Shown piece by piece: positions 26,524 through 33,651 of a stretch of DNA of 39,273 nucleotides (position 1 is its first letter; each line of letters starts with the position of its first letter). The position numbers and the translations under genes are program-made. Source of the DNA: an uncultured Acidobacteriota bacterium (lineage in GTDB: Bacteria; Acidobacteriota; CAIWXX01); contig CAIWXX010000090.1 in assembly GCA_903916735.1 (NCBI GenBank), forward strand, positions 1-39,273, read 5' to 3'. The notes beneath the pieces are model-generated. The model was not told the origin of the DNA, searched no databases, and saw only the letters and a list, made by a program, of their open reading frames with translations.

Positions 26524-26610
26524 CTCGCGAGGATGCCGAGCCCTCCCCTCCGTATCTCAAGCATTCCCCTGATCGATGGTTTGGGAGGGCGAGGCTCCTG
26601 CCGAGCCGTC
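26524..26610. repeat. Palindromic dispersed GC-rich repeat (GGRGSCRA-type)
   Basis: The right arm GGGAGGGCGAGGCTCCTGCC with GAGCC after it (about 26583-26608) is a sequence seen as scattered intergenic copies in several environmental phyla; translated it gives the common spurious string GGRGSCRA. The left arm (about 26524-26549, ending GCCGAGCCCTCCC) is an imperfect inverted partner, so the pair can fold. It lies in the gap between the aminotransferase and FKBP genes. The link to the wider family is from memory of such spurious translations, not a search. Confidence 0.55.
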
Positions 26611-26710
26611 ATGCCGGGTCTATCGAGACTATCTGATGGCTTGCCGCCATTCCTTATCCGCGGATTTCGGGCGCTCCACCATACGTTGACAGGACACAAT
26701 CGAGCAGCAT

Positions 26711-26738
26711 ATCTTCCTCCGGTCGATAGGAGGAAGAT
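26711..26738 (+). promoter_or_regulatory. Hairpin that hides the FKBP Shine-Dalgarno
   Basis: ATCTTCCTCC (26711-26720) and GGAGGAAGAT (26729-26738) are perfect inverted repeats around the 8-base loop GGTCGATA. The right arm contains the whole ribosome-binding site AGGAGG, and the start codon follows two bases later. In RNA this would pair off the Shine-Dalgarno, as in thermosensors or other translational switches. A dyad operator for a DNA-binding protein is the main alternative. Confidence 0.65.
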
Positions 26739-26739
26739 C

Positions 26740-27183
26740 ATGAGATATACGGTGTTTGCAGTGATCCCATTTCTTCTGATTGGATGCGGTCGCCATCAGA
26801 TTGGGGACAAGCAGAAAGAGAGCACGGTCGTGGCACAGGACGGAACAGTGACGACGAGTTCGGGCCTTCAGTATCAGGAAATAAAAATTGGCGATGGATC
26901 GGCACCGGCGACCGGCCAGGTTGTGTCGGTTCACTATACAGGATGGCTCCAGGACGGCAAGAAATTCGATAGTTCTCTCGATCGAGGCGAGCCGTTGGAA
27001 TTTACAATCGGCAAAGGGCAGGTTATCAAAGGGTGGGATGAAGGAGTCGGATCGATGAAGGTCGGAGGAAAGCGAAAGCTGATCATTCCCTATCAACTTG
27101 GATACGGAGAGCGTGGCTACGACGTCATCCCACCGAAGGCCACTCTCATTTTCGAAGTCGAGTTGCTCGCCATTAAGCGCTGA
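26740..27183 (+). CDS. FKBP-type peptidyl-prolyl isomerase lipoprotein
   Basis: A 147-residue lipoprotein. The first 16 residues ([16 protein letters not shown]) carry a lipobox LIGC, so the protein is anchored to a membrane after Cys16. A spacer leads to one FKBP domain with [58 protein letters not shown] and [14 protein letters not shown], the complete active-site set. It catalyses cis-trans proline isomerisation and probably assists folding of exported proteins. Longer in-frame starts exist upstream, but AGGAGGAAGATC before 26740 and the signal sequence settle this one. Its ribosome-binding site is buried in a perfect hairpin. Confidence 0.94.
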   Translation: MRYTVFAVIPFLLIGCGRHQIGDKQKESTVVAQDGTVTTSSGLQYQEIKIGDGSAPATGQVVSVHYTGWLQDGKKFDSSLDRGEPLEFTIGKGQVIKGWDEGVGSMKVGGKRKLIIPYQLGYGERGYDVIPPKATLIFEVELLAIKR

Positions 27184-27229
27184 CAGGCTCTGGAACTCTT
27201 GGCGACTTCCTGTTATGCTACGCGCGCTC

Positions 27230-27345
27230 GGAGGGTGGACTCCGGTCCCGTGCAATGGAGCACTGCGAACCCCGCCAGGTCCGGAAGGAAGCAACGGTAA
27301 GCGGACCGCGCCATGTGCCGCGGTCAACCGGGAGAAGCCCCCGGG
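27230..27345 (+). ncRNA. ffs: Signal recognition particle RNA (4.5S type)
   Basis: The conserved SRP core is present: CGCCAGGTCCGGAAGGAAGC followed by AACGGTAAGC, with the GGAA tetraloop and the asymmetric AGCA side that bind the Ffh M-domain. The flanks GGGTGGACTCCGGT and ACCGGGAGAAGCCCC can close a terminal stem with small bulges. It lies about 140 bases before dnaX, a very common place for this gene. Boundaries are estimated from the terminal stem and may be off by several bases. Confidence 0.9.
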
Positions 27346-27359
27346 CAATTGAAAAATAA

Positions 27360-27412
27360 AGAGGCAAAAAGCAAAAGGACAATGGCAGGATATGCTGGTC
27401 TATTTTGCCTCT
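27360..27412 (+). repeat. Inverted repeat between SRP RNA and dnaX
   Basis: AGAGGCAAAA (27360-27369) and TTTTGCCTCT (27403-27412) are perfect 10-bp inverted repeats separated by 33 bases that themselves hold a small GCAGGATATGC fold. It could be a processing site or terminator for the SRP RNA, or part of the dnaX leader. The T-rich right arm is within the stem, so intrinsic termination is not obvious. Confidence 0.45.
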
Positions 27413-27482
27413 CAATTTCCTCAAGAGGAGTTTCCTTCCTCTCACATGGCCCTGCGCCATTCTCCGCGACTCAGTTGATTTC

Positions 27483-28640
27483 ATGAGCTATCTCGCACTT
27501 GCCCGCAAATATCGCCCGAGGACCTTCGATGAAGTGGTCGGGCAGGAGCCGATCATCGTCACGCTCCGAAACAGCCTTGAACGCCGGCGTGTGCATCATG
27601 CATATCTTTTCGCCGGCATGCGGGGGGTCGGCAAAACGACGACGGCCCGCCTCCTGGCGAAAGCCCTGAATTGTGCGAAGGGGCCGACAGCCAATCCGTG
27701 CAATGAGTGCGTTTCGTGTGTCGAGGTTCAGAGTGGCTCTTCCATGGATATCATGGAAATTGATGGGGCGAGCAGTGGGGGAATCGACCAGATCCGGGAA
27801 CTTCGCGAGATCGTGCGCTATACGCCGTTCCGGGACCGTAATAAGGTCATCATCATCGATGAAGTTCACATGGTAACAACCCCCGCCTTCAATGCGCTTC
27901 TCAAAACCCTTGAAGAGCCTCCCCCGTACATCGTCTTCATCTTCGCGACAACCGACTATCGGAAGGTGCCCGCGACGATTCTTTCCCGTTGCCAGCAATA
28001 CTATTTCCGGCCTCTCACCATTCCAACAATCGTTCAACACCTTCGATCGATCTGTGTGAAGGAGGGTGTAACGGTATCCGAGAGGAGCCTCCATCAGGTT
28101 GCTCATCTGGCGGCAGGAAGTTCTCGTGATTCCATTTCGTTGCTGGATCAGCTCATTGCCTACTGCGGGATGACGATCAAGTATGAGGACCTCAGTGTCA
28201 TCTTGAACATCATCGCGGTGGAGGTGCACGAACGGATTGCGCGCGCACTGGCCGCCGGTGATGGGGGGGCGATCCTGAAAGAAATCGGCCAGATGGTCGA
28301 ATCCGGCTATGATCTCATCAATTTTCTCCATGACTTTGAAAGTTATCTCCGGCAGCTTCTCGTTGTGAAGGTGACGAAAGATCCCGTGAAGATTCTCGAC
28401 GCGTACGAGGAGGACCTGAGGACTCTCACTGAGGTCGCAGCGCTCTTCGGAGAAGAAGCCGATCTTCTCCGATATCTGCAATTTCTGATGCAGGTCGATG
28501 CGAGTCTGCGGTATGTACACAACCCGCGGCATCTCATCGAAGCCGGATTTCTCAAGATGTGCCAGTTCAGATTGCTTGTGCCGATTGCCGATGCTTATCG
28601 CGCGATCGAGCAGGCGGCAAAGAAGCAAGGACGCTCCTGA
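27483..28640 (+). CDS. dnaX: DNA polymerase III gamma subunit (DnaX, short form)
   Basis: A 385-residue clamp-loader ATPase. It starts MSYLALARKYRPRTFDEVVG and has Walker A GMRGVGKTT (45-53), zinc cysteines C64, C73, C76 and C79, Walker B IIIDEVHMVT, KTLEEPPPYIVFIFATTD and the sensor SRCQ. Domain III ends at about residue 375 and the protein stops there. The tau-specific domains IV and V that bind the replicative helicase and polymerase are absent, so the gene appears to encode only a gamma-like product. No slippery heptamer is apparent near the stop. Longer in-frame starts lie in the SRP leader and are not used here. It is followed by ybaB and recR. Confidence 0.95.
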   Translation: MSYLALARKYRPRTFDEVVGQEPIIVTLRNSLERRRVHHAYLFAGMRGVGKTTTARLLAKALNCAKGPTANPCNECVSCVEVQSGSSMDIMEIDGASSGGIDQIRELREIVRYTPFRDRNKVIIIDEVHMVTTPAFNALLKTLEEPPPYIVFIFATTDYRKVPATILSRCQQYYFRPLTIPTIVQHLRSICVKEGVTVSERSLHQVAHLAAGSSRDSISLLDQLIAYCGMTIKYEDLSVILNIIAVEVHERIARALAAGDGGAILKEIGQMVESGYDLINFLHDFESYLRQLLVVKVTKDPVKILDAYEEDLRTLTEVAALFGEEADLLRYLQFLMQVDASLRYVHNPRHLIEAGFLKMCQFRLLVPIADAYRAIEQAAKKQGRS

Positions 28641-28813
28641 TCCGACAGCATTGAATATCATGATGATGATCTTCTGTGGCAGCCGTTTTTTCATCAACCG
28701 GGCCGTCGTCGCATGCGATCGCCGGGGATTATGAGAGTGAGATCGGTGGAGAGAACTGTGAGGCAGTTCGGCCTCTTGAATGATATTATTATGGAGTACC
28801 GAGGGAGGGATAT

Positions 28814-29119
28814 ATGGGGTTGATGGACCTGCAGAAAATGATGAAGTCGGCTCAGGTCATGCAGGAGCAGATCCAGAAGCAGATGAGCGAAATGCGGATT
28901 GAAGGATCCAGCGGTGGCGGAATGGTCAAGGTCACAATTGATGGCCACAAACACGTCCTTGCCCTATCGATCGATCCCGATGTGATCAAGCCTGAAGAAA
29001 AAACAATGTTGCAGGACTTGATCCTGGCATCGCTCAACGACGCGATGAACCGAGCCGATGAAGCGATGGGTGATCAACTCGCCGGCCTGACAGCCGGATT
29101 GAAAATCCCGGGTCTATAA
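28814..29119 (+). CDS. ybaB: YbaB/EbfC nucleoid-associated protein
   Basis: A 101-residue protein of the YbaB/EbfC family, a small dimeric DNA-binding protein. MDLQKMMKSAQVMQEQIQKQ is the N-terminal helix and GMVKVTIDGHKHVLALSIDP the central beta region, followed by the two helices that grip DNA. The usual dnaX-ybaB-recR order is kept, with recR six bases downstream. GGGAGGGAT lies ahead of the ATG. Confidence 0.95.
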   Translation: MGLMDLQKMMKSAQVMQEQIQKQMSEMRIEGSSGGGMVKVTIDGHKHVLALSIDPDVIKPEEKTMLQDLILASLNDAMNRADEAMGDQLAGLTAGLKIPGL

Positions 29120-29125
29120 AAAATC

Positions 29126-29725
29126 ATGCCTCTCTTTCCTGAACCGATCGAACGACTGATTGAGCAGCTGAAAAAACTGCCCGGTATCGGGCCCAAATCG
29201 GCCCAGCGGATCGTCTTCCACGTGTTGAAAACACAGTCAGAGCAAGTGGAAGCGCTCGCGGCTGCTTTTGTCGAGGCCAAGCAGAAGGTTCACCGTTGTC
29301 GCGAATGCAACTACTTCGCCGTTTCCGATCTCTGCCATTTTTGTTCAGATCCCAATAGAAATCGAAGCATCATCTGTGTCCTGGAAGAGCCGGCCTCGGT
29401 TCTGCCTGTCGAAAAAAGCGGCGAATTCCGCGGGCTCTATCATGTGCTCCTGGGGAGCCTTTCGCCCATGCACGGTGTCTCTCCGGAAGATCTGGCCGTC
29501 GAGGGACTCCTGACACGCGTTAGAGCCGGTGGGGTCAACGAAGTGATCATTGCCACGAACCCGACGCTCGATGGCGAAGCCACGGCGCTCTATCTCTATA
29601 AGCTGATCAACCCGACTGGCTGCCGTGTGACGCGTATCGGCATGGGACTTCCTGTCGGCGGCGACCTTGAGTATGCCGACGAGGTGACGCTGGCTCGAGC
29701 GCTTCTCGGCCGACGAGACTTGTGA
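29126..29725 (+). CDS. recR: Recombination mediator RecR
   Basis: A 199-residue protein of normal RecR length. It has the helix-hairpin-helix LKKLPGIGPKSAQRIVFHVL, a C4 zinc finger with C58, C61, C70 and C73, and a TOPRIM domain (SIICVLEEPASVLPVEKSGE, VIIATNPTLDGEATALYL). It ends with the Walker-B-like RIGMGLPVGGDLEYADEVTL. RecR works with RecO (and RecF) to load RecA onto gaps. It closes the dnaX-ybaB-recR operon; a terminator follows about 110 bases later. Confidence 0.97.
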   Translation: MPLFPEPIERLIEQLKKLPGIGPKSAQRIVFHVLKTQSEQVEALAAAFVEAKQKVHRCRECNYFAVSDLCHFCSDPNRNRSIICVLEEPASVLPVEKSGEFRGLYHVLLGSLSPMHGVSPEDLAVEGLLTRVRAGGVNEVIIATNPTLDGEATALYLYKLINPTGCRVTRIGMGLPVGGDLEYADEVTLARALLGRRDL

Positions 29726-29832
29726 CTTCAACGGGTCATAGCCACAGGAGCGCGTCTGGACCGTATGGGAATTCTCGAACGACGGGAACCGCGATCCGAT
29801 TGATGCCCGTTTTTTACAAAGCGCTTTCTTAT

Positions 29833-29860
29833 CCGGAAATCATTCCGGCTTGTTTGTTTG
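29833..29860 (+). terminator. Intrinsic terminator after recR
   Basis: CCGGAA and TTCCGG form a 6-bp stem with the tetraloop ATCA, followed by the T-rich CTTGTTTGTTTG. It lies about 110 bases after the recR stop. The T-rich tail runs into the -35 box of the mglB promoter, so end and start of transcription are tightly packed. Confidence 0.65.
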
Positions 29861-29886
29861 ATTTGGCCTGAAGCTTCCTATATACT
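29858..29886 (+). promoter_or_regulatory. Promoter of the mglB-mglA operon
   Basis: TTGATT (29858-29863) and TATACT (29881-29886) are separated by exactly 17 bases. Both boxes are close to the sigma-70 consensus. It lies 64 bases upstream of the mglB start. Confidence 0.65.
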
Positions 29887-29949
29887 CGACATCACATGTC
29901 GTTATTATGTAACAGGACAGCACGTGTGAGGCAGGCGAGGTAAAACGGT

Positions 29950-30450
29950 ATGCTCTCTCCCAACATGGTCATGTACGAGGAGGAATTCCAGAAGCTTAAG
30001 ACGATCATCGCCCGGCTGCGAAGCGATGCCAACGCCAAGATCGTTTTCCTCGTCGATAAAAATGGACAGCCGATAGCGGCTCACGGTGATATTGAAAACC
30101 TCGATACGACATCGCTTGCATCGCTCACAGCGGGCAACGTTGCCGCTTCTGACGGGCTCGCCAAGTTGATCGGGGAGAAGGAGTTCCTCGTCATCCATGG
30201 AGAGGGGCAGAAGGATAACATCCATATCACCATCGTCGCTCAACGCATTATTCTCGTGGTGATTTTCGATGACCGCAGCAGCCTGGGGTTGGTTCGCCTG
30301 CGAGTCAAGAAGGCGAGCGTCGAGTTGACACAAGTATTTGATCAGATCCTGACGAAGGTTGAAAAGGAGAAAGAAGCAATGGGAGCCGGGTTCGAATCTC
30401 CATTCTCCGAAATCACCGACGAGGATATCGACAACCTGTTTTCTGAATAG
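29950..30450 (+). CDS. mglB: MglB-like Roadblock/LC7 protein
   Basis: A 166-residue protein with a Roadblock/LC7 domain (KIVFLVDKNGQPIAAHGDIE, SLASLTAGNVAASDGLAKLI, NIHITIVAQRIILVVIFDDR) and a longer acidic tail (FSEITDEDIDNLFSE). MglB is the GTPase-activating partner of MglA and marks a cell pole in Myxococcus; in other phyla the pair governs polarity or motility-like functions. It lies 21 bases before mglA. The ATG at 29950 has only a weak GAGG-type site upstream; the frame also offers a second ATG six codons on. Confidence 0.92.
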   Translation: MLSPNMVMYEEEFQKLKTIIARLRSDANAKIVFLVDKNGQPIAAHGDIENLDTTSLASLTAGNVAASDGLAKLIGEKEFLVIHGEGQKDNIHITIVAQRIILVVIFDDRSSLGLVRLRVKKASVELTQVFDQILTKVEKEKEAMGAGFESPFSEITDEDIDNLFSE

Positions 30451-30471
30451 TTCGGGTTCGACGCTCCAGCG

Positions 30472-31056
30472 ATGACCTTCATTAACTACGCCGCCCGAGA
30501 GATCAACTGCAAGGTCGTTTATTACGGTCCTGGGCTGTGTGGCAAGACCACGAACCTGCAATTCATTTATGAAAAAACCAATCCCAGCTCCAAAGGCCGC
30601 ATGATTTCGCTGGCGACCGAAACCGATCGCACGCTATTTTTTGACTTCCTGCCGCTTGATCTGGGCACGATCCGCGGTTTTAAAACGCGATTTCACCTCT
30701 ATACGGTGCCCGGCCAGGTGTTCTATGACGCCAGCCGCAAATTGATCCTGAAGGGTGTGGATGGAGTCATCTTCGTCGCGGATTCGCAGCAGGAACGCCG
30801 GGAGGCCAATATTGAGAGTCTCCAGAACCTGGATGCCAATCTGAAAATACAGGGATACGATCTCATGGTCGTTCCCTACGTCCTGCAACTCAACAAGCGC
30901 GACCTCCCAACGACTACGCCTATCGGAGATCTTGTTGCCGAATTGCAGAAGAAAGGCGAACCCGTCGTGGAGGCCGTGGCTTCTCATGGGCTCGGCGTCT
31001 TCGAAACGCTGAAGGCCGTCGTCAAGCTGATTCTCGTTGAGCTCCGCAGGAGTTGA
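30472..31056 (+). CDS. mglA: MglA polarity GTPase
   Basis: A 194-residue Ras-like GTPase of the MglA family. It has the P-loop [20 protein letters not shown], the switch regions around [19 protein letters not shown], the VPGQ in place of DxxGQ, and the base-specifying QLNKRDLP. It cycles between GTP and GDP under MglB and positions polar proteins. Gene order mglB-mglA is the usual one. It ends three bases before the next ATG, so the third protein is probably co-translated. No motility genes are in this window. Confidence 0.95.
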   Translation: MTFINYAAREINCKVVYYGPGLCGKTTNLQFIYEKTNPSSKGRMISLATETDRTLFFDFLPLDLGTIRGFKTRFHLYTVPGQVFYDASRKLILKGVDGVIFVADSQQERREANIESLQNLDANLKIQGYDLMVVPYVLQLNKRDLPTTTPIGDLVAELQKKGEPVVEAVASHGLGVFETLKAVVKLILVELRRS

Positions 31057-31058
31057 CG

Positions 31059-31487
31059 ATGAACGACCGCAAATACAAGCAGATCGGATACATGGGAGGA
31101 ACACTCGGCAAGAAACGGTCAACGCGCCCGCCGATCCACCAGAAGCCTGCTGAGCGTGTGATTCCGCGCGTGCCGGAGCCTCTCAAGGCGCGCCACTCGT
31201 TCAAGTGCGCGAGCTGTGGCGCCACACAGATGATCATCGAAGAAACCGTTCTGGACGAGACATGCGCATCGTGCCAGGCGCCTATCCATGCCTGCGTGAA
31301 CTGCGGGTTCTTCGATACCGCCGCTCCCAGCGAATGCACTCAACCGATCGATGCGCCTGTCGAGAAAAAGCGAGCGGCCAACACGTGCCCTCTCTTCAAG
31401 CCCAAAATCACGGTCGATATCACCGTCGGCTCACAAAAACGTGCGCCTGATGCGCGGGCTGCATTCGATGCTCTTTTCAAAAAGTAA
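31059..31487 (+). CDS. Eight-cysteine zinc-ribbon-like protein coupled to mglA
   Basis: A 142-residue protein of no named family known to me. After a basic N-terminal 45 residues come C50-x2-C53 and C69-x2-C72, then C79-x2-C82, and later C93 and C110. That is three CxxC knuckles plus two single cysteines, likely one or two zinc ribbons. The start at 31059 has AGGAG six bases upstream and lies immediately after the mglA stop. Its tight link to MglA suggests a role with the GTPase, but the basic N terminus could also point to RNA or DNA binding. Confidence 0.85.
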   Translation: MNDRKYKQIGYMGGTLGKKRSTRPPIHQKPAERVIPRVPEPLKARHSFKCASCGATQMIIEETVLDETCASCQAPIHACVNCGFFDTAAPSECTQPIDAPVEKKRAANTCPLFKPKITVDITVGSQKRAPDARAAFDALFKK

Positions 31488-31564
31488 TGGGCGCCGGACG
31501 AACTTGATCAGAATTACAATCGACATCAACCATGAGACGAAAATGAACATGAAGAGGAGATGAC

Positions 31565-32155
31565 ATGGGGCTAGAGAAATTCGTCCATCATCGCATCATC
31601 GACTTCACGAGGAAGCTGGCATCCGAGGATCCAACTCCCGGTGGCGGCACGGCCGCGGCTCTCGCTGGATTGCTCGCGGCATCCCTCCTTGAAATGGTCT
31701 CCAAGCTCTCCCTCAAAAAGAAGCCTGACTCGGCTGCTCTTTCCAGCGTCCTCTCGGCAATGCCCGCCATCAGCTCGGGCTTGAGTGAATTGATGGATGA
31801 GGATAGCGCCGCATACAATGCCGTCATGATGGCCTACAAACTGCCAAAGGAAACCAACGCCCAAGAATCTGAAAGAACCGTCGCGATCCAGAGCGCCTTG
31901 ATCCATGCCGGGCGAGTCCCGCTACGGACGGCACGAGCATGCGCGGAGTTGTTCGATCGCGCGGAAGCCATTTCGGGAGAGGTCGTTGAATCGATACGGA
32001 GTGATTGGATTGTTGCTCGCGAATTCGCTCGCACAGGTCTCATCGGCGGGATCGCCAATGTCGAAATCAATCTGACATCGATCAAAGACCAGAAGATTGT
32101 TGAAGAATTGCAAAGCGAAGCGATTGAATTGAAAAAGCATCTCGGCGCTTGTTGA
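31565..32155 (+). CDS. Cyclodeaminase/cyclohydrolase-family protein (FTCD_C)
   Basis: A 196-residue protein matching the formiminotetrahydrofolate cyclodeaminase domain. The glycine loop STPGGGTAAA-like segment reads DPTPGGGTAAALAGLLAA here, followed by EMVSKLSL and, later, FARTGLIGGIANVEINLTSI. Relatives turn formimino-THF into methenyl-THF plus ammonia at the end of histidine breakdown, or act as methenyl-THF cyclohydrolase (FchA). The hutI gene of histidine breakdown converges on it from the other side, which supports the first role. GAGGAG precedes the ATG at good spacing. Confidence 0.9.
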   Translation: MGLEKFVHHRIIDFTRKLASEDPTPGGGTAAALAGLLAASLLEMVSKLSLKKKPDSAALSSVLSAMPAISSGLSELMDEDSAAYNAVMMAYKLPKETNAQESERTVAIQSALIHAGRVPLRTARACAELFDRAEAISGEVVESIRSDWIVAREFARTGLIGGIANVEINLTSIKDQKIVEELQSEAIELKKHLGAC

Positions 32156-32250
32156 CTTTTGGTGCCTAAACGGCGAAATGTCGACACGAAATGGCAAGAT
32201 CTTCGGAACATGCAAAATCCCATCAGAACCGACCATTGCCGGCACACTAC

Positions 32251-32357
32251 CTTCCGTTCCTGCATTCCTCCCTTCCTGGCTTCCTGGCTTCCTGAGAGGT
32301 CCGGAGTCGCCCGGGTGGTGCGGCCACCGTCTTTGGTTCTGGCTCCGCCAGGTTGGG
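32251..32357 (+). repeat. Dispersed intergenic repeat, copy A
   Basis: This runs from TTCCTGCATTCCTCCCTTCC through three near-tandem CTTCCTGG units and GAGAGGTCCGGAGTCGC to GTCTTTGGTTCTGGCTCCGC. A second copy in the same orientation is at 38611-38685 and a partial inverted copy at 38521-38558. It sits between the convergent stops of the cyclodeaminase and hutI genes. It is non-coding; open frames through it are spurious. Confidence 0.85.
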
Positions 32358-32376
32358 AATCCCCGCTGCGCGTCCT

Positions 32377-33651
32377 TTATTTCCGGTCCTTTTTCAGGTA
32401 TCCGTTTCCCACGACGATCCGCCCGCGCTTGATGACCGTATTGATCGGGTTGACGCCGAAGTGGTAAACGAGATCGATGAAGGAGCGGCTGTTGAGGATT
32501 AGAGCATCCATCCACTTACCCGGCTCCAGGCTCCCGATCTCGTGAGCGCGTCTGAGCCCATGAGCGGCGTTGAGGGTGGCTGCCACAAGCGCCTCCTCGA
32601 TTTTCATCTTCATGCGGAAGCAGGCCAGTTGGATGATAAGGGGCATGGACTCGGTGTAAGAACTGCCGGGGTTCAAGTCAGTTGCGACGGCGACCGCTAC
32701 ACCGGATTCGATCATCGTTCGAGCAGGAGCATGACGATCCATCATCAGGAAAAGGGGTACCCCAGGCAACAGTGTGGCCACAACGCCGGCGGCCGCCATC
32801 TTCTTAATTCCTTCCTCGGATGCGAAGAGCAGATGTTCGGCCGAGACAGCTCCGACCTCGGCTGCGAGGCTCGCGCCGCCCGTATCCGACAGCTCGTCGG
32901 CATGCACTTTGAGAAGGAACCCCAGCGAGGCGGCTCGCCGGCAGAGCACTTCGCCTTGGAGACGAGTATAGACGCCGCTCTCAACGAAGATGTCGAAGAA
33001 CTCCGCCAGTCCAGCCTGGCGCACCGCAGGAAGAATTTGATCGCTGATGATCGAGATGTATTCGTCACGGCTAGATCGATATTCGGGTGGGAAATCGTGA
33101 GCGCACATGCAGGTCGAAATAACGGTCACAGGATGAGATGCGGCCAAGCGCCGCAGTACACGAAGCTGTTTCATTTCGGATTCGAGATCCAGCCCATAGC
33201 CGCTTTTGGCTTCGGCCGTGGTCGTGCCGTAGAGGAGCATCCTGTCGAGCCTCTCCTGGGAAATTGCAAAAAGCTCATCCTCTGAAATTTCACGAGTGGC
33301 TCTGACGGTTGTGACGATCCCCCCGCCGCCGGCGGCGATTTCCTGATAGCTGCGCCCCTGCATTCTCATGAGAAATTCATTTGAACGATCTCCGGCGAAG
33401 GGGAGATGCGTATGTGAATCGACAAACCCAGGGATAACAGCTCGGGCGCCGGCATCCATCCGCCGGACACCGTGCGCCACTTCAACGTCCGCGGCTTTCC
33501 GGGGACCGGCATAGATGATGCGACCATTGTGAGAAGCGATTAGGGCATCGCGGATCACCCGTAAATCGGATGCGTGAGTGCCAGTCAGCGGCGAGCGCCC
33601 GGCCGCCGTCGCCATCTCACTGATGTTTTCGACAATAAAATCGGCCTTCAT
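32377..33651 (-). CDS. hutI: Imidazolonepropionase HutI
   Basis: A 424-residue amidohydrolase that opens imidazolonepropionate to formiminoglutamate in histidine catabolism. The metal site HTHLPFAGDRSNEF (H80, H82) is present, with EAKSGYGLDLESE, KVHADELSDTGGA, SAEHLLFASEE and the aspartate of VATDLNPGSSYTES. The start at 33651 is used because its ATG overlaps the stop of the peptidoglycan glycosyltransferase (ATGA); the longer frame runs inside that gene. It is the last gene of the ftsE-ftsX operon, an unusual place for hutI. No other hut gene is in view apart from the convergent cyclodeaminase. Confidence 0.96.
   Translation of the reverse strand: MKADFIVENISEMATAAGRSPLTGTHASDLRVIRDALIASHNGRIIYAGPRKAADVEVAHGVRRMDAGARAVIPGFVDSHTHLPFAGDRSNEFLMRMQGRSYQEIAAGGGGIVTTVRATREISEDELFAISQERLDRMLLYGTTTAEAKSGYGLDLESEMKQLRVLRRLAASHPVTVISTCMCAHDFPPEYRSSRDEYISIISDQILPAVRQAGLAEFFDIFVESGVYTRLQGEVLCRRAASLGFLLKVHADELSDTGGASLAAEVGAVSAEHLLFASEEGIKKMAAAGVVATLLPGVPLFLMMDRHAPARTMIESGVAVAVATDLNPGSSYTESMPLIIQLACFRMKMKIEEALVAATLNAAHGLRRAHEIGSLEPGKWMDALILNSRSFIDLVYHFGVNPINTVIKRGRIVVGNGYLKKDRK

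Noticed and set aside
27471-28697. 408-codon minus-strand ORF opposite dnaX
   Set aside because: It mirrors dnaX codons on the other strand; dnaX is certain from its ATPase and zinc motifs.
32251-32300. CRISPR-like short repeats (CTTCCTGG units)
   Set aside because: The units are tandem without spacers and only 8 bases long; no cas genes are in the window.
31922-32515. 197-codon minus-strand ORF across the cyclodeaminase 3' end
   Set aside because: It is antisense to a clear gene and passes through the dispersed repeat (RSQNQRR-type string), which creates the frame.
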